A DNA stretch of 16,467 bases from Candidatus Nomurabacteria bacterium (GTDB taxonomy: Bacteria > Patescibacteriota > Saccharimonadia > Saccharimonadales > Saccharimonadaceae), in assembly GCA_020631935.1 (NCBI GenBank), contig JACKGP010000008.1:1-16467 (forward strand), written 5' to 3'. Position numbers and translations under genes: made by a program. Under the pieces are notes generated by a model. That model made no database searches and was not told the origin of the DNA. It saw nothing but the letters and a program-made list of their open reading frames with translations. Within the stretch, counting starts at the first letter, position 1; every line of letters starts with the position of its first letter. Shown here in pieces: positions 7,229 through 14,323 of the stretch.

Positions 7229-7257
7229 ATATTAGCATAAGCTATATAAAATGTCAA
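7229..7257 (-). promoter_or_regulatory. Near-consensus sigma-70 promoter, minus strand
   Basis: Read on the minus strand: TTGACA (7257-7252), 17 bases, TAATAT (7234-7229), with TGC directly before the -10. Perfect -35, optimal spacing and an extended -10 make it the strongest promoter in the window. It drives the short unit toward 7094 and diverges from the trehalase promoter. Confidence 0.75.
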
Positions 7258-7279
7258 TAGTATCGTATAAATATAGTGC

Positions 7280-7308
7280 TTAACAATGAAAACCATAATC
7301 GCTATACT
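7280..7308 (+). promoter_or_regulatory. Promoter of the trehalase gene
   Basis: TTAACA (7280-7285), 17 bases, TATACT (7303-7308). The ATG at 7316 follows the -10 by 7 bases, so the start codon would be at or next to the transcription start. No Shine-Dalgarno is present. Confidence 0.7.
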
Positions 7309-7315
7309 AGATTAA

Positions 7316-8917
7316 ATGACTAAGTTTAAACTACCAGTTCCACGCAATGAACGACTAAAGAGCGCACTAGTGGCTACTGCTGGCACGCTGGTTCGTACCG
7401 GCAAGAGTCCCGATGAAAGTCTGGGTGACTTATTTAGCGAGGTTCAGAGAAGAAAAATATATGATGATGGAAAGACCTTTGCAGATCTTGTTCCGCGGGC
7501 ACGTATGCGTGCAATTTTGGATGAGTACCGCTTGGCTCATAATGATCCAGATTTTGACCTAAGAGAGTTTGTGAATCGTCACTTTTACGAGTTCACTCCA
7601 CACAGAGACCACCTAGAGTTTAAGGCGGATGCCAGTATTCCAGTCACCAAGCACATATCATTATTGTGGGATGAGCTAAAGCGCAGCAACAGGCTTAACC
7701 GTGGATCGTTGTTGGCTCTGCCACACCCCTATATAGTGCCGGGCGGTCGTTTTTCTGAGCAATTCTACTGGGACTCATACTTTATCATGCTCGGTCTAGC
7801 GGCTGATGATCGCTGGGATATGATTGAGGGTATGATGAAAAACTTTACTTTTATGATTCGTAAGTTTGGGTATATACCTACAGCAAATCGCACCTATTTT
7901 TTAAGTCGTTCGCAACCGCCTTTTTTTAGTCACATGGTAAAACTACTTTCTCATCACAAGGGTAGGGGGCGAACACACGCAGAGTACTTGCCTTACATGT
8001 TGGCAGAGTATCGCTTTTGGATGAAGGGTAGACTAAAGTTACAGAAACGTGAACATAAAGCATTTGCTAGAGTGGTTGAAATGCCGGATGGTTCAAATAT
8101 GAACCGTTATTATGACAACAAAACTACACCTAGGCCAGAAAGTTTACGTGAAGATATAGAAACCGTAGAGAGCTCAAACGGTCGACAGGCAGATAGGGTG
8201 TATCTGCACCTGCGTGCCGGTGCAGAGAGTGGCTGGGATTTCAGTTCGCGGTGGCTGCTGAATGACGATGATATTTCTAGTATTCACACCGCAGATGTTA
8301 TTCCCGTGGATTTAAACTGCCTGCTTTATCATTTGGAGTCGACGATAGCAGAAAGTTATCGCTTAGTTAAAAATCCATTACTGGCCAGCAAATTTCAGAA
8401 ACTTGCAAATACGCGAAAAAGAGCGATCCTACACTATAGCTGGAACGAAAAATCTAAGTTTTTTGAAGATTATAACTTTCACCACGGTACGTTTACTGGC
8501 CGTCTGTCGATTGCAGGAATATTTCCTCTATATGTTGGGATTGCTTCAAAAAAGCAAGCCGATTTTGTAGCAAAGAGAATTGAGCGCGATTTTCTAAAGC
8601 CTGGTGGTTTGGTTACTACGCTAGAAAAAACAGGCCAGCAGTGGGATTCGCCTAATGGTTGGGCGCCATTGCAATGGGTAGCAATTTGCGGATTAAAAAA
8701 TTATGGCTATTACGATTTAGCGAATCATATTAAAAATCGCTGGGTAAAGTTAAATACCAGAGTTTACCTAAAAAAGCATAAATTAGTAGAAAAATACAAT
8801 GTTGAGGGCAGGGCTAGTGGACTAGGTGGAGGCGGTGAATATCCGCTACAGGACGGTTTCGGATGGACTAACGGCGTATTGGCGGCGTTAATGGAGAGCG
8901 ACGACTTTATTTTGTAA
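7316..8917 (+). CDS. treF: Trehalase, glycoside hydrolase family 37, cytoplasmic
   Basis: Inverting enzyme that splits alpha,alpha-trehalose into two glucoses; 533 residues, close to E. coli cytoplasmic TreF. Both family signatures are present: PGGRFSEQFYWDSYF (142-156) and QQWDSPNGWAPLQW (441-454). The catalytic acid is likely D308 in ESGWDFSSRW, and the catalytic base E508 in the glycine-rich GGGGEYPLQDGFGWTNG segment. No signal peptide or membrane segment is seen, so the enzyme works inside the cell and needs imported trehalose. The first 80 residues are less conserved. The start at 7316 sits 7 bases past a good -10. The 3' end overlaps the convergent glycosyltransferase gene by 11 bases. 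With the neighbouring alpha-glucosidase it points to use of external alpha-glucosides, trehalose being abundant in many Actinobacteria. The symbol is given by analogy with E. coli. Confidence 0.93.
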   Translation: MTKFKLPVPRNERLKSALVATAGTLVRTGKSPDESLGDLFSEVQRRKIYDDGKTFADLVPRARMRAILDEYRLAHNDPDFDLREFVNRHFYEFTPHRDHLEFKADASIPVTKHISLLWDELKRSNRLNRGSLLALPHPYIVPGGRFSEQFYWDSYFIMLGLAADDRWDMIEGMMKNFTFMIRKFGYIPTANRTYFLSRSQPPFFSHMVKLLSHHKGRGRTHAEYLPYMLAEYRFWMKGRLKLQKREHKAFARVVEMPDGSNMNRYYDNKTTPRPESLREDIETVESSNGRQADRVYLHLRAGAESGWDFSSRWLLNDDDISSIHTADVIPVDLNCLLYHLESTIAESYRLVKNPLLASKFQKLANTRKRAILHYSWNEKSKFFEDYNFHHGTFTGRLSIAGIFPLYVGIASKKQADFVAKRIERDFLKPGGLVTTLEKTGQQWDSPNGWAPLQWVAICGLKNYGYYDLANHIKNRWVKLNTRVYLKKHKLVEKYNVEGRASGLGGGGEYPLQDGFGWTNGVLAALMESDDFIL

Positions 8918-10064
8918 TATGGTCTGAGAGTATTCGCAGACCTTTTTTAAACAATAGTTTTTTCTGTTGAGACTTAGTAGGCTTATCTAGCACGATAGAT
9001 CGTAAGACCGTATCGTAACCATCAATCATTTTTTTGATAGAAAAATTATCTACTACGTGCTTTCGACAATCGCTGCGTTTTATCTGTGAAATCTTTTCGA
9101 TAGCCAGTATCATTTCGGCACTGTTGTCGACAATAAAGCCAGTTTTGCCGTTAGCAATGACCTCGGGTACAGAACCTCGCCCAAAAGCTATGACAGGCGT
9201 TCCGCAAGATCCAGCCTCGGCCATGGCTAGCCCAAAAGGCTCTTGCCATTGGATTGGCATTAGTAATGCTGAAGCTTTGCAGTAGTATTTCACAAGTTGA
9301 CTGCGGTCGAGCATACCTAGAAACAGTATGCGATCGTTCAGGTGAGGCTTTACGTGCTCATCAAAATACCAGCTATCGGTTTTTGAAAGGGAGCCTGCTA
9401 TATATAGACGCTTTCCTGTCTGTTGGGCAATTTGAACAGCCTCTTTTATTCCCTTAGACGGTGTTATGCGGCCAGACACCATTAAATACTCTTCTGGGTC
9501 GCCATCCGGTTTAAACATTTCAGTGTCGATACCGTTATAGACAGTTCCAGAGTATGCTAAGTCTGGCGCATCACGTCGCTGGCTGTCGGAGATTGATATA
9601 AAATGTATATTTGGCGAGGCGTGAAGTTCGAGCATTTCGCGACGATTTTCGTCTATAAAATCATGCAATATACAAACTACAGGAACCTTTGGAAATAGAC
9701 TGGCTAGAGGAAGTATAGACTCAAAATGATGAAATAGTAGACAGTCTAATTCACCTCGATCGGCAGCTTCGAGCATCTTCTTTGCCATGTGGGTGTCGTA
9801 AAGACTGGGTCTGTATTCTTCGAATAGGTCGGTCGTACCTACGAACTCATCGAATTGGTCAGCAGTCTTTACGGCTGGTCGAATAGACAGAGTTTCAACT
9901 TTGGATACCTTTAAGTCGGTTCCCTCGGGGCCATAGAAGGTGATTTCATGTCCATTCTCCTCTAGTCCCTCGGCAAGCGTTTGGGCAATAGTAGCAGGCG
10001 AGTAAGCTATTTTACTAGGAACGGGAGTCGCTAGGAACCCGCGCACCATCATGCCAATCCTCAT
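8907..10064 (-). CDS. GT4-family glycosyltransferase
   Basis: A 385-residue GT-B fold retaining glycosyltransferase that moves a sugar from a nucleotide sugar to an unknown acceptor. The N-terminal Rossmann half starts with a glycine-rich strand (MRIGMMVRGF) and has the acceptor-side GLEENGHEITFYG. The C-terminal donor half shows SGRITPSKGI (197-206), with the basic residues that hold the diphosphate, the EX7E motif EPFGLAMAE (275-283), then GTPVIAFGRGSVPEVI. No signal peptide or membrane segment is seen. It diverges from the GH13 gene and converges on trehalase, with the last four codons inside the trehalase 3' end. Its position between two alpha-glucoside enzymes hints at a role in alpha-glucan or trehalose-type metabolism, but GT4 covers many cell-envelope and storage reactions and the substrate cannot be read from sequence. 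The start is 9 bases past TACAAT on the minus strand. Confidence 0.9.
   Translation of the reverse strand: MRIGMMVRGFLATPVPSKIAYSPATIAQTLAEGLEENGHEITFYGPEGTDLKVSKVETLSIRPAVKTADQFDEFVGTTDLFEEYRPSLYDTHMAKKMLEAADRGELDCLLFHHFESILPLASLFPKVPVVCILHDFIDENRREMLELHASPNIHFISISDSQRRDAPDLAYSGTVYNGIDTEMFKPDGDPEEYLMVSGRITPSKGIKEAVQIAQQTGKRLYIAGSLSKTDSWYFDEHVKPHLNDRILFLGMLDRSQLVKYYCKASALLMPIQWQEPFGLAMAEAGSCGTPVIAFGRGSVPEVIANGKTGFIVDNSAEMILAIEKISQIKRSDCRKHVVDNFSIKKMIDGYDTVLRSIVLDKPTKSQQKKLLFKKGLRILSDHITK
8921..8948 (+). terminator. Terminator of the trehalase gene, inside the opposing coding sequence
   Basis: Stem GGTCTG (8921-8926) / CAGACC (8937-8942) with a 10-base loop and T6 (8943-8948). It ends plus-strand transcription just after the trehalase stop. 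The same bases encode the C-terminal residues around KGLRILSDHI of the minus-strand glycosyltransferase. On the minus strand there is no T-tract, so it should work one way only. Confidence 0.8.
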
Positions 10065-10073
10065 ATTAAACCC

Positions 10074-10082
10074 ATTGTATCA
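10074..10082 (-). promoter_or_regulatory. Extended -10 of the glycosyltransferase gene
   Basis: On the minus strand TGA-TACAAT (10082-10074), an extended -10, lies 9 bases before the ATG at 10064. No good -35 is visible. The -10 of the divergent GH13 gene lies only 8 bases away, so polymerases at the two would compete. Confidence 0.55.
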
Positions 10083-10084
10083 CA

Positions 10085-10093
10085 TGCTATGAT
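10085..10093 (+). promoter_or_regulatory. Extended -10 of the GH13 gene
   Basis: TGC-TATGAT (10085-10093), an extended -10 with no clear -35, 7 bases before the ATG at 10101. It overlaps the earlier in-frame ATG at 10089, which argues that ATG 10101 is the real start. Confidence 0.6.
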
Positions 10094-10100
10094 AGAAGTT

Positions 10101-11732
10101 ATGAAGGTGTGGCAAGACAAAAACGCAATTATGCAAATATACCCCCGTAGCTATTACGATAGTAATGGTGACGGTGTTGGCGACTTAGCCGGTATACGTG
10201 AAAAGTTATCCTACTTAAAAGGCGACGATTCATCGCTTGGAGTTGATGCCATATGGATATCCCCATTTTATCCGTCGCCAATGAAGGATTTTGGTTATGA
10301 CGTGGCTAACTATACGGATGTTGATCCGATATTTGGCAGCCTAGAAGATCTTGATGCGCTAATTGCTGATGCGCACGAGCGCGGAATGGCCGTGATGATT
10401 GATTTTGTGCCAAATCATAGCTCTAATGAACATAAATGGTTTAAAGCAGCCCTAGAAAACCCTGACAGTCCAGAGCGCGATTATTATATCTTTCGTGACG
10501 CTGCACCAGACGGAAGCGCTCCAAATAATTGGCTAAGTGTTTTTGGCGGATCGGCCTGGGAGCTTGACGAAAGGTCGGGGCAGTATTATCTGCATAGCTT
10601 TTTGCCAGAGCAGCCAGATTTGAATTGGTCGAATCCCGAGTTGAGATCTCACATGCAAGATTATATTCGCTTTTGGTTTGACAGAGGGGCTGACGGCCTT
10701 CGTGTCGATGCCATTCGCTGGATGGCAAAAGATCCAGAGTTTCGAGACGATCCACCAAATGAGAATTTCAAAGATGGGCAGGATCCATACAATAAGCTTC
10801 GACATGTCTATAGCCGATATTCTAAAGAGCTAGACGATTACCTTCGGAGTATTACTGAAGTGGCTCGCGAATACAAAGATCGTCTAATAGTTTTCGAAGA
10901 TCATTTAGATGAAATAACACCCGTGGCAGATCAAATTAGGCGAATGTTTAACGTTGACAATACGCTTTCGGCAGCATTTAATTTTCAGGCTATGCACATT
11001 CCTTTTTCTACGTGGGAATTTGCCGAGATGGTTGAGCGCTATCAGTCGGCATTGCCAGACGGAGCTTTGCCATTTTATTGCTTTAGCAACCACGATGAAT
11101 CTCGCGTAGCAACACGCTTTGGTCAGACGGAAGCCCGAATGTTAACAGTTTTGCAGTTGATGCTTCCGGGAATTCCGGTTTTATACTATGGTCAGGAAAT
11201 TGGCATGACCGATACCTATATCGAGCCAGGTCTAGTGCGCGATCCATTTGAGTTAAGGGTTCCTGGAAAAGGTCTGGGTCGCGATCCGCAGCGCACTCCA
11301 ATGCAGTGGAATGCATCAAGCAACGCCGGGTTTAGCTCGTCGGATGAAACGTGGCTTCCGATAAATGACAATTACTCTGAAGTAAATGTCGAAAATCAAC
11401 TATCAGATTCACGCTCGGCTTTGTTCATCACAAAACAGCTGCTGTCTCTGAGGAGTAAATATGCAGAGTTGCGAAATGCGGATAATTATCGTCGCGAGTA
11501 TTGCGATGAATCTGTATTTTCGTTTAGCAGATCATGTGGTATCGAATCTTTTTTGACTATATGTAACTTCTCAGATAATCCCGTAGACTACAGTCTGCCT
11601 TATGATGGTCTTGATTGGAGCGTGTTAATTTCAGCACAGGGCTGCGACTACAGTATATCGGATAAAATAACCATACAGCCAAAAGACGGAGTCGTGTTGA
11701 AGTTCTCGAGATTTATAGCAGATATAATTTGA
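10101..11732 (+). CDS. GH13 alpha-glucosidase (oligo-1,6-glucosidase-like)
   Basis: A 543-residue GH13 enzyme that releases glucose from short alpha-glucosides. Conserved regions: I DFVPNH (101-106), II GLRVDAIRW (199-207) with nucleophile D203, III around VFEDH with acid E266, IV SNHDES with D332. The segment QPDLNWSNPE (171-180), the phrase KDPEFRDDPPN after region II, and GRDPQRTPMQW place it with alpha-glucosidases and oligo-1,6-glucosidases, not trehalose synthase or amylase. The C-terminal beta domain is present. No signal peptide, hence cytoplasmic. Two in-frame ATGs exist (10089 and 10101); I prefer 10101 because the first lies within the -10 hexamer and homologues begin near WQDKNAIMQIYPRSYYDSNGDG. 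It ends in TGA, evidence that TGA is a stop in this genome. Divergent from the GT4 gene, it forms a small sugar cluster with trehalase. Confidence 0.93.
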   Translation: MKVWQDKNAIMQIYPRSYYDSNGDGVGDLAGIREKLSYLKGDDSSLGVDAIWISPFYPSPMKDFGYDVANYTDVDPIFGSLEDLDALIADAHERGMAVMIDFVPNHSSNEHKWFKAALENPDSPERDYYIFRDAAPDGSAPNNWLSVFGGSAWELDERSGQYYLHSFLPEQPDLNWSNPELRSHMQDYIRFWFDRGADGLRVDAIRWMAKDPEFRDDPPNENFKDGQDPYNKLRHVYSRYSKELDDYLRSITEVAREYKDRLIVFEDHLDEITPVADQIRRMFNVDNTLSAAFNFQAMHIPFSTWEFAEMVERYQSALPDGALPFYCFSNHDESRVATRFGQTEARMLTVLQLMLPGIPVLYYGQEIGMTDTYIEPGLVRDPFELRVPGKGLGRDPQRTPMQWNASSNAGFSSSDETWLPINDNYSEVNVENQLSDSRSALFITKQLLSLRSKYAELRNADNYRREYCDESVFSFSRSCGIESFLTICNFSDNPVDYSLPYDGLDWSVLISAQGCDYSISDKITIQPKDGVVLKFSRFIADII

Positions 11733-11733
11733 T

Positions 11734-11762
11734 TTGTACTATAAAGCATAAGCTGTTACAAT
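11734..11762 (+). promoter_or_regulatory. Promoter of the CHAP hydrolase gene
   Basis: A weak -35 TTGTAC (11734-11739), 17 bases, then TACAAT (11757-11762) preceded by TGT (extended -10). The ATG at 11772 is 9 bases further. No Shine-Dalgarno. Confidence 0.5.
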
Positions 11763-11771
11763 TAAATCACA

Positions 11772-13145
11772 ATGAAACTACGGTCCACCACACCGTCAAT
11801 ATTTTCGGTTTCGCTAGTGCCATGGTTTGTTATTTTGGCAATGCTAGCGGTCGTATTTATTGGCTGCTTCTATCAGGTGCAGGCAACTAGTGCTACTTCG
11901 ACCAAGACCACAGAGCAAAAGATCGCCGATCTTAATAAGCAGATTGATATATCTAACAAAAAAGTCCGCACTGTTGGGGATAAAAGCGGTACTCTGACGG
12001 ATAAAATAGCCGATCTAAAAAAGAAACGTCAAGACCTAGAGAACTCTATAAGCGAGGGTCAGCGAGATCAAAGCAGCCTTATACGCTCAATATCTAAGAC
12101 AAAAATAGAGCTAGAGCATAGCAAGCGCGCGCTGGGTGCGATTATGGCTGACATGTATGTGGAGTCGAGTATTTCTCCGATAGAAATGCTTGCGGGCAGT
12201 GACTCTATCGGTGAATATATGGATCGTCAGATGCACTATGACTCCATCAATGACGCCCTTTCAGAACGTGTAGACACTATGAAAAATACGCAAAAAAAAT
12301 TAGCAAATCAGGAATCTAGGCTTGCCAAAATGCTAGCCAGTCAGCACAAGGAAGTATCTCGCGTAGTTGCAACCCAAAATTCGCACACTGGTCAATTAGT
12401 TGCTTTGGAGGGTGAATCTGGAAAACTAACAAAGCTAACAAAAAAGATGATAGCCGAGCGCAAGAAACTACAGGATCAACAGCAGGGGCTGATTGCATCT
12501 TCACTTGCTGGTGCGGAAATGGTGTCGCCAGGAACATTAGCTTTGACGGATAGCCTGGCGGAGTCTGTTGAGACTCCAAGTCCACAGCCTAGCCTAGCGC
12601 CAGCTCCAAAGACTGACGATACGCCAAAATCAATAGAATCGCCAAAGCCAAAACCGAAGGATCCAGCACCTGCACCTGCGCCAGCTCCAAAGCCAAAACC
12701 TAAGCCAAAGCCAAAACCTGTGGTTTTGCCAAATGGAGGTTATCCAGCGCACTTAATGAACTGTCGCGTTGATGCAAATGCCTTTAGCTATGGCTATGAC
12801 GCTTGGGGTTATGGATGCAGACAGTGTGTTAGCTATGCGGCTTGGAAGATGCTAGAAAAAACTGGCAGGGCACCAATGTATTGGGGCAATGCTAATCAGT
12901 GGCCGGGAAAAGCTCGCGCAAATGGATACAAGACGGGTACAAAACCAAGAGCAAAATCTATTGGTGTAATGAATATAGGCTACTACGGGCATGTTGTCTG
13001 GGTAGAGAGTATCAATGCGAACGGCACGCTAAACATTAGCCAGTACAATGCCTGGCTGCCAAACAAGCCAAATGGTGGCTGGGGTTGGTATAGCGAATAT
13101 CGCGGGGTAAGCCCCAGCTCTTATCAGACGTACATATACGTCTAG
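11772..13145 (+). CDS. Secreted coiled-coil CHAP-domain peptidoglycan hydrolase (PcsB/CwlO-like layout)
   Basis: A 457-residue exported protein. Residues 16-38 form a hydrophobic signal segment ending VQA, a plausible signal peptidase I site; FIGC within it is a poor lipobox. Residues about 45-235 are rich in K, E, Q, S and L, predicted as a long coiled coil of the PcsB/CwlO type, which in other bacteria is held inactive until FtsEX releases it. A linker of about 60 residues follows, rich in proline, lysine and alanine (APAPAPKPKPKPKPK), probably wall-spanning. The C-terminal CHAP domain (about 325-457) has catalytic cysteine C352 in RQCVSYAAW, histidine H407 in YGHVVWVES and N426 in QYNAW. 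CHAP enzymes cut peptide bonds or amide links in peptidoglycan. It may separate daughter cells or act on a host wall; sequence does not decide. Its TAG overlaps the rarA stop. Confidence 0.9.
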   Translation: MKLRSTTPSIFSVSLVPWFVILAMLAVVFIGCFYQVQATSATSTKTTEQKIADLNKQIDISNKKVRTVGDKSGTLTDKIADLKKKRQDLENSISEGQRDQSSLIRSISKTKIELEHSKRALGAIMADMYVESSISPIEMLAGSDSIGEYMDRQMHYDSINDALSERVDTMKNTQKKLANQESRLAKMLASQHKEVSRVVATQNSHTGQLVALEGESGKLTKLTKKMIAERKKLQDQQQGLIASSLAGAEMVSPGTLALTDSLAESVETPSPQPSLAPAPKTDDTPKSIESPKPKPKDPAPAPAPAPKPKPKPKPKPVVLPNGGYPAHLMNCRVDANAFSYGYDAWGYGCRQCVSYAAWKMLEKTGRAPMYWGNANQWPGKARANGYKTGTKPRAKSIGVMNIGYYGHVVWVESINANGTLNISQYNAWLPNKPNGGWGWYSEYRGVSPSSYQTYIYV

Positions 13146-14299
13146 CCAATGTCTTTAGGCAGGAAACCCTCTTTGTGTTTAAACCCAGGCTTCCATTGGT
13201 AGTTCTTGCCGTATCCTAGATCCTTCATGAGATTTGTTGGAGCATTTCGAATATGTAGCGGTACTAGTGAATTTGGGTATTTTTTAGCTAAAGCTTTTGA
13301 CTCTGTCATTAAATCAGTAATCTCGCGCGATTTTTCACTACGCGCCAAAGCTACGGCACAGTGGTACAGGCTATAGTTTGCTTCGGGTAAGCCTATCCGC
13401 TCAACGGCTTGAAAAGTTGCCACGGCTAGACTTAGCGCTCCATTTCCGGCTAGGCCGATGTCTTCAGATGCAAATATTATCATCCGTCTAGCAATAAACT
13501 TTGGATCTTCGCCAGCATCAATCATACGAGACAGATAGTAGAGCGTAGCTTTGACATCATTGCCGCGCATGCTTTTTATAAATGCAGACACGACGTTGTA
13601 GTGCATGTCACCCTTCTTGTCGTAACCAGGTAACTTCTTTTGGGCGGCTGCTTTAACTATTTCCGGCGTCACTTTTTTGCTGAAAGTTAGTGCTAGCTCT
13701 AAGTTTCCAAGCGCTACTCGCGCATCGCCACCAGATAGTTCGGCTAAATAGTCCAAGGCCTTCGGTGTGATGTCTTTAGATTTCCCGAGTTTTTTCAAGA
13801 CACTTTTTAGAATTTTTGTAATGTCGTTTTTTGCAATTGGTTGCAAAACTAGCACGCGCGTACGACTAAGAAGGGGCGTAATTACCTCAAAGCTTGGATT
13901 TTCGGTGGTTGCGCCAATCAGTGTAATTAATCCAGACTCTACATGAGGCAGAAAGGCGTCCTGTTGAGCTTTGTTAAATCGATGAATTTCATCCACAAAA
14001 AGAATTGTGCGAAGCTTTAAATTCCAGTTTTGCCTAGCGTGTTCAATAACTTTTTCGACGTCCTTTTTGCCACTAGTTACTGCCGATAATTCTATGAACT
14101 CAGCTTCAACTTCTTGGGCTATAATTCGCGCCAAAGTAGTTTTGCCAGTTCCTGGCGGCCCCCAAAGAATGAGACTAACTGGCTCTTTATTGGCGACAAT
14201 TTTTTGTAAAATCTCAGAATCGCCAAGTAAATGATCTTGGCCAATAACATCCCTTAGACTCTGCGGCCTCATTTGCTCGGCTAGCGGTACACGACTCAT
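13142..14299 (-). CDS. rarA: Replication-associated recombination protein A (RarA/MgsA AAA+ ATPase)
   Basis: An AAA+ ATPase related to clamp-loader subunits and to eukaryotic WRNIP1, acting at stalled replication forks and single-strand ends. The 385-residue protein has Walker A GPPGTGKT (47-54), Walker B ILFVDEIH (99-106) followed by RFNKAQQDAFLPHVE, sensor 1 IGATTENPSFEV (128-139), and an arginine in LLSRTRVL. The C-terminal tetramerisation region is recognisable in ISRMI/FASEDIGLAGNGALSLA-like segments and in the late LHIRNAPTNLMKDLGYGKNY. It is shorter at the end than E. coli RarA (about 447). The start at 14299 is 6 bases past a TATACT on the minus strand. It diverges from ddl and converges on the CHAP gene, with the two stops sharing the palindrome CTAG. 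Confidence 0.95.
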   Translation of the reverse strand: MSRVPLAEQMRPQSLRDVIGQDHLLGDSEILQKIVANKEPVSLILWGPPGTGKTTLARIIAQEVEAEFIELSAVTSGKKDVEKVIEHARQNWNLKLRTILFVDEIHRFNKAQQDAFLPHVESGLITLIGATTENPSFEVITPLLSRTRVLVLQPIAKNDITKILKSVLKKLGKSKDITPKALDYLAELSGGDARVALGNLELALTFSKKVTPEIVKAAAQKKLPGYDKKGDMHYNVVSAFIKSMRGNDVKATLYYLSRMIDAGEDPKFIARRMIIFASEDIGLAGNGALSLAVATFQAVERIGLPEANYSLYHCAVALARSEKSREITDLMTESKALAKKYPNSLVPLHIRNAPTNLMKDLGYGKNYQWKPGFKHKEGFLPKDIG

Positions 14300-14305
14300 G
14301 AGTGT

Positions 14306-14313
14306 AGTATACT
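14306..14313. promoter_or_regulatory. Palindromic -10 shared by the divergent rarA and ddl genes
   Basis: AGTATACT reads the same on both strands, so TATACT appears at 14308-14313 on the plus strand (10 bases before the ddl ATG at 14324) and at 14311-14306 on the minus strand (6 bases before the rarA ATG at 14299). Only 24 bases separate the two start codons. For rarA a -35-like TTTACG lies 18 bases upstream, inside ddl; for ddl no -35 is visible. Only one polymerase could sit here at a time. Confidence 0.6.
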
Positions 14314-14323
14314 AGGTATTACT

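Noticed and set aside
10101..11732. GH13 enzyme as trehalose synthase (TreS), which would fit next to trehalase
   Set aside because: The residues after region II (KDPEFRDDPPN) and the GRDPQRTPMQW segment are those of alpha-glucosidases; TreS has a different stretch there.
11795..11890. Lipoprotein signal (FIGC) in the CHAP protein
   Set aside because: The -3 residue is phenylalanine and a normal signal peptidase I site (VQA) follows seven residues later; a lipobox is not convincing.
12600..12725. Repetitive CCAAAGCCAAAACC-like DNA
   Set aside because: It encodes the proline/lysine linker of the CHAP protein and is explained by that; no CRISPR-like or mobile repeat structure.
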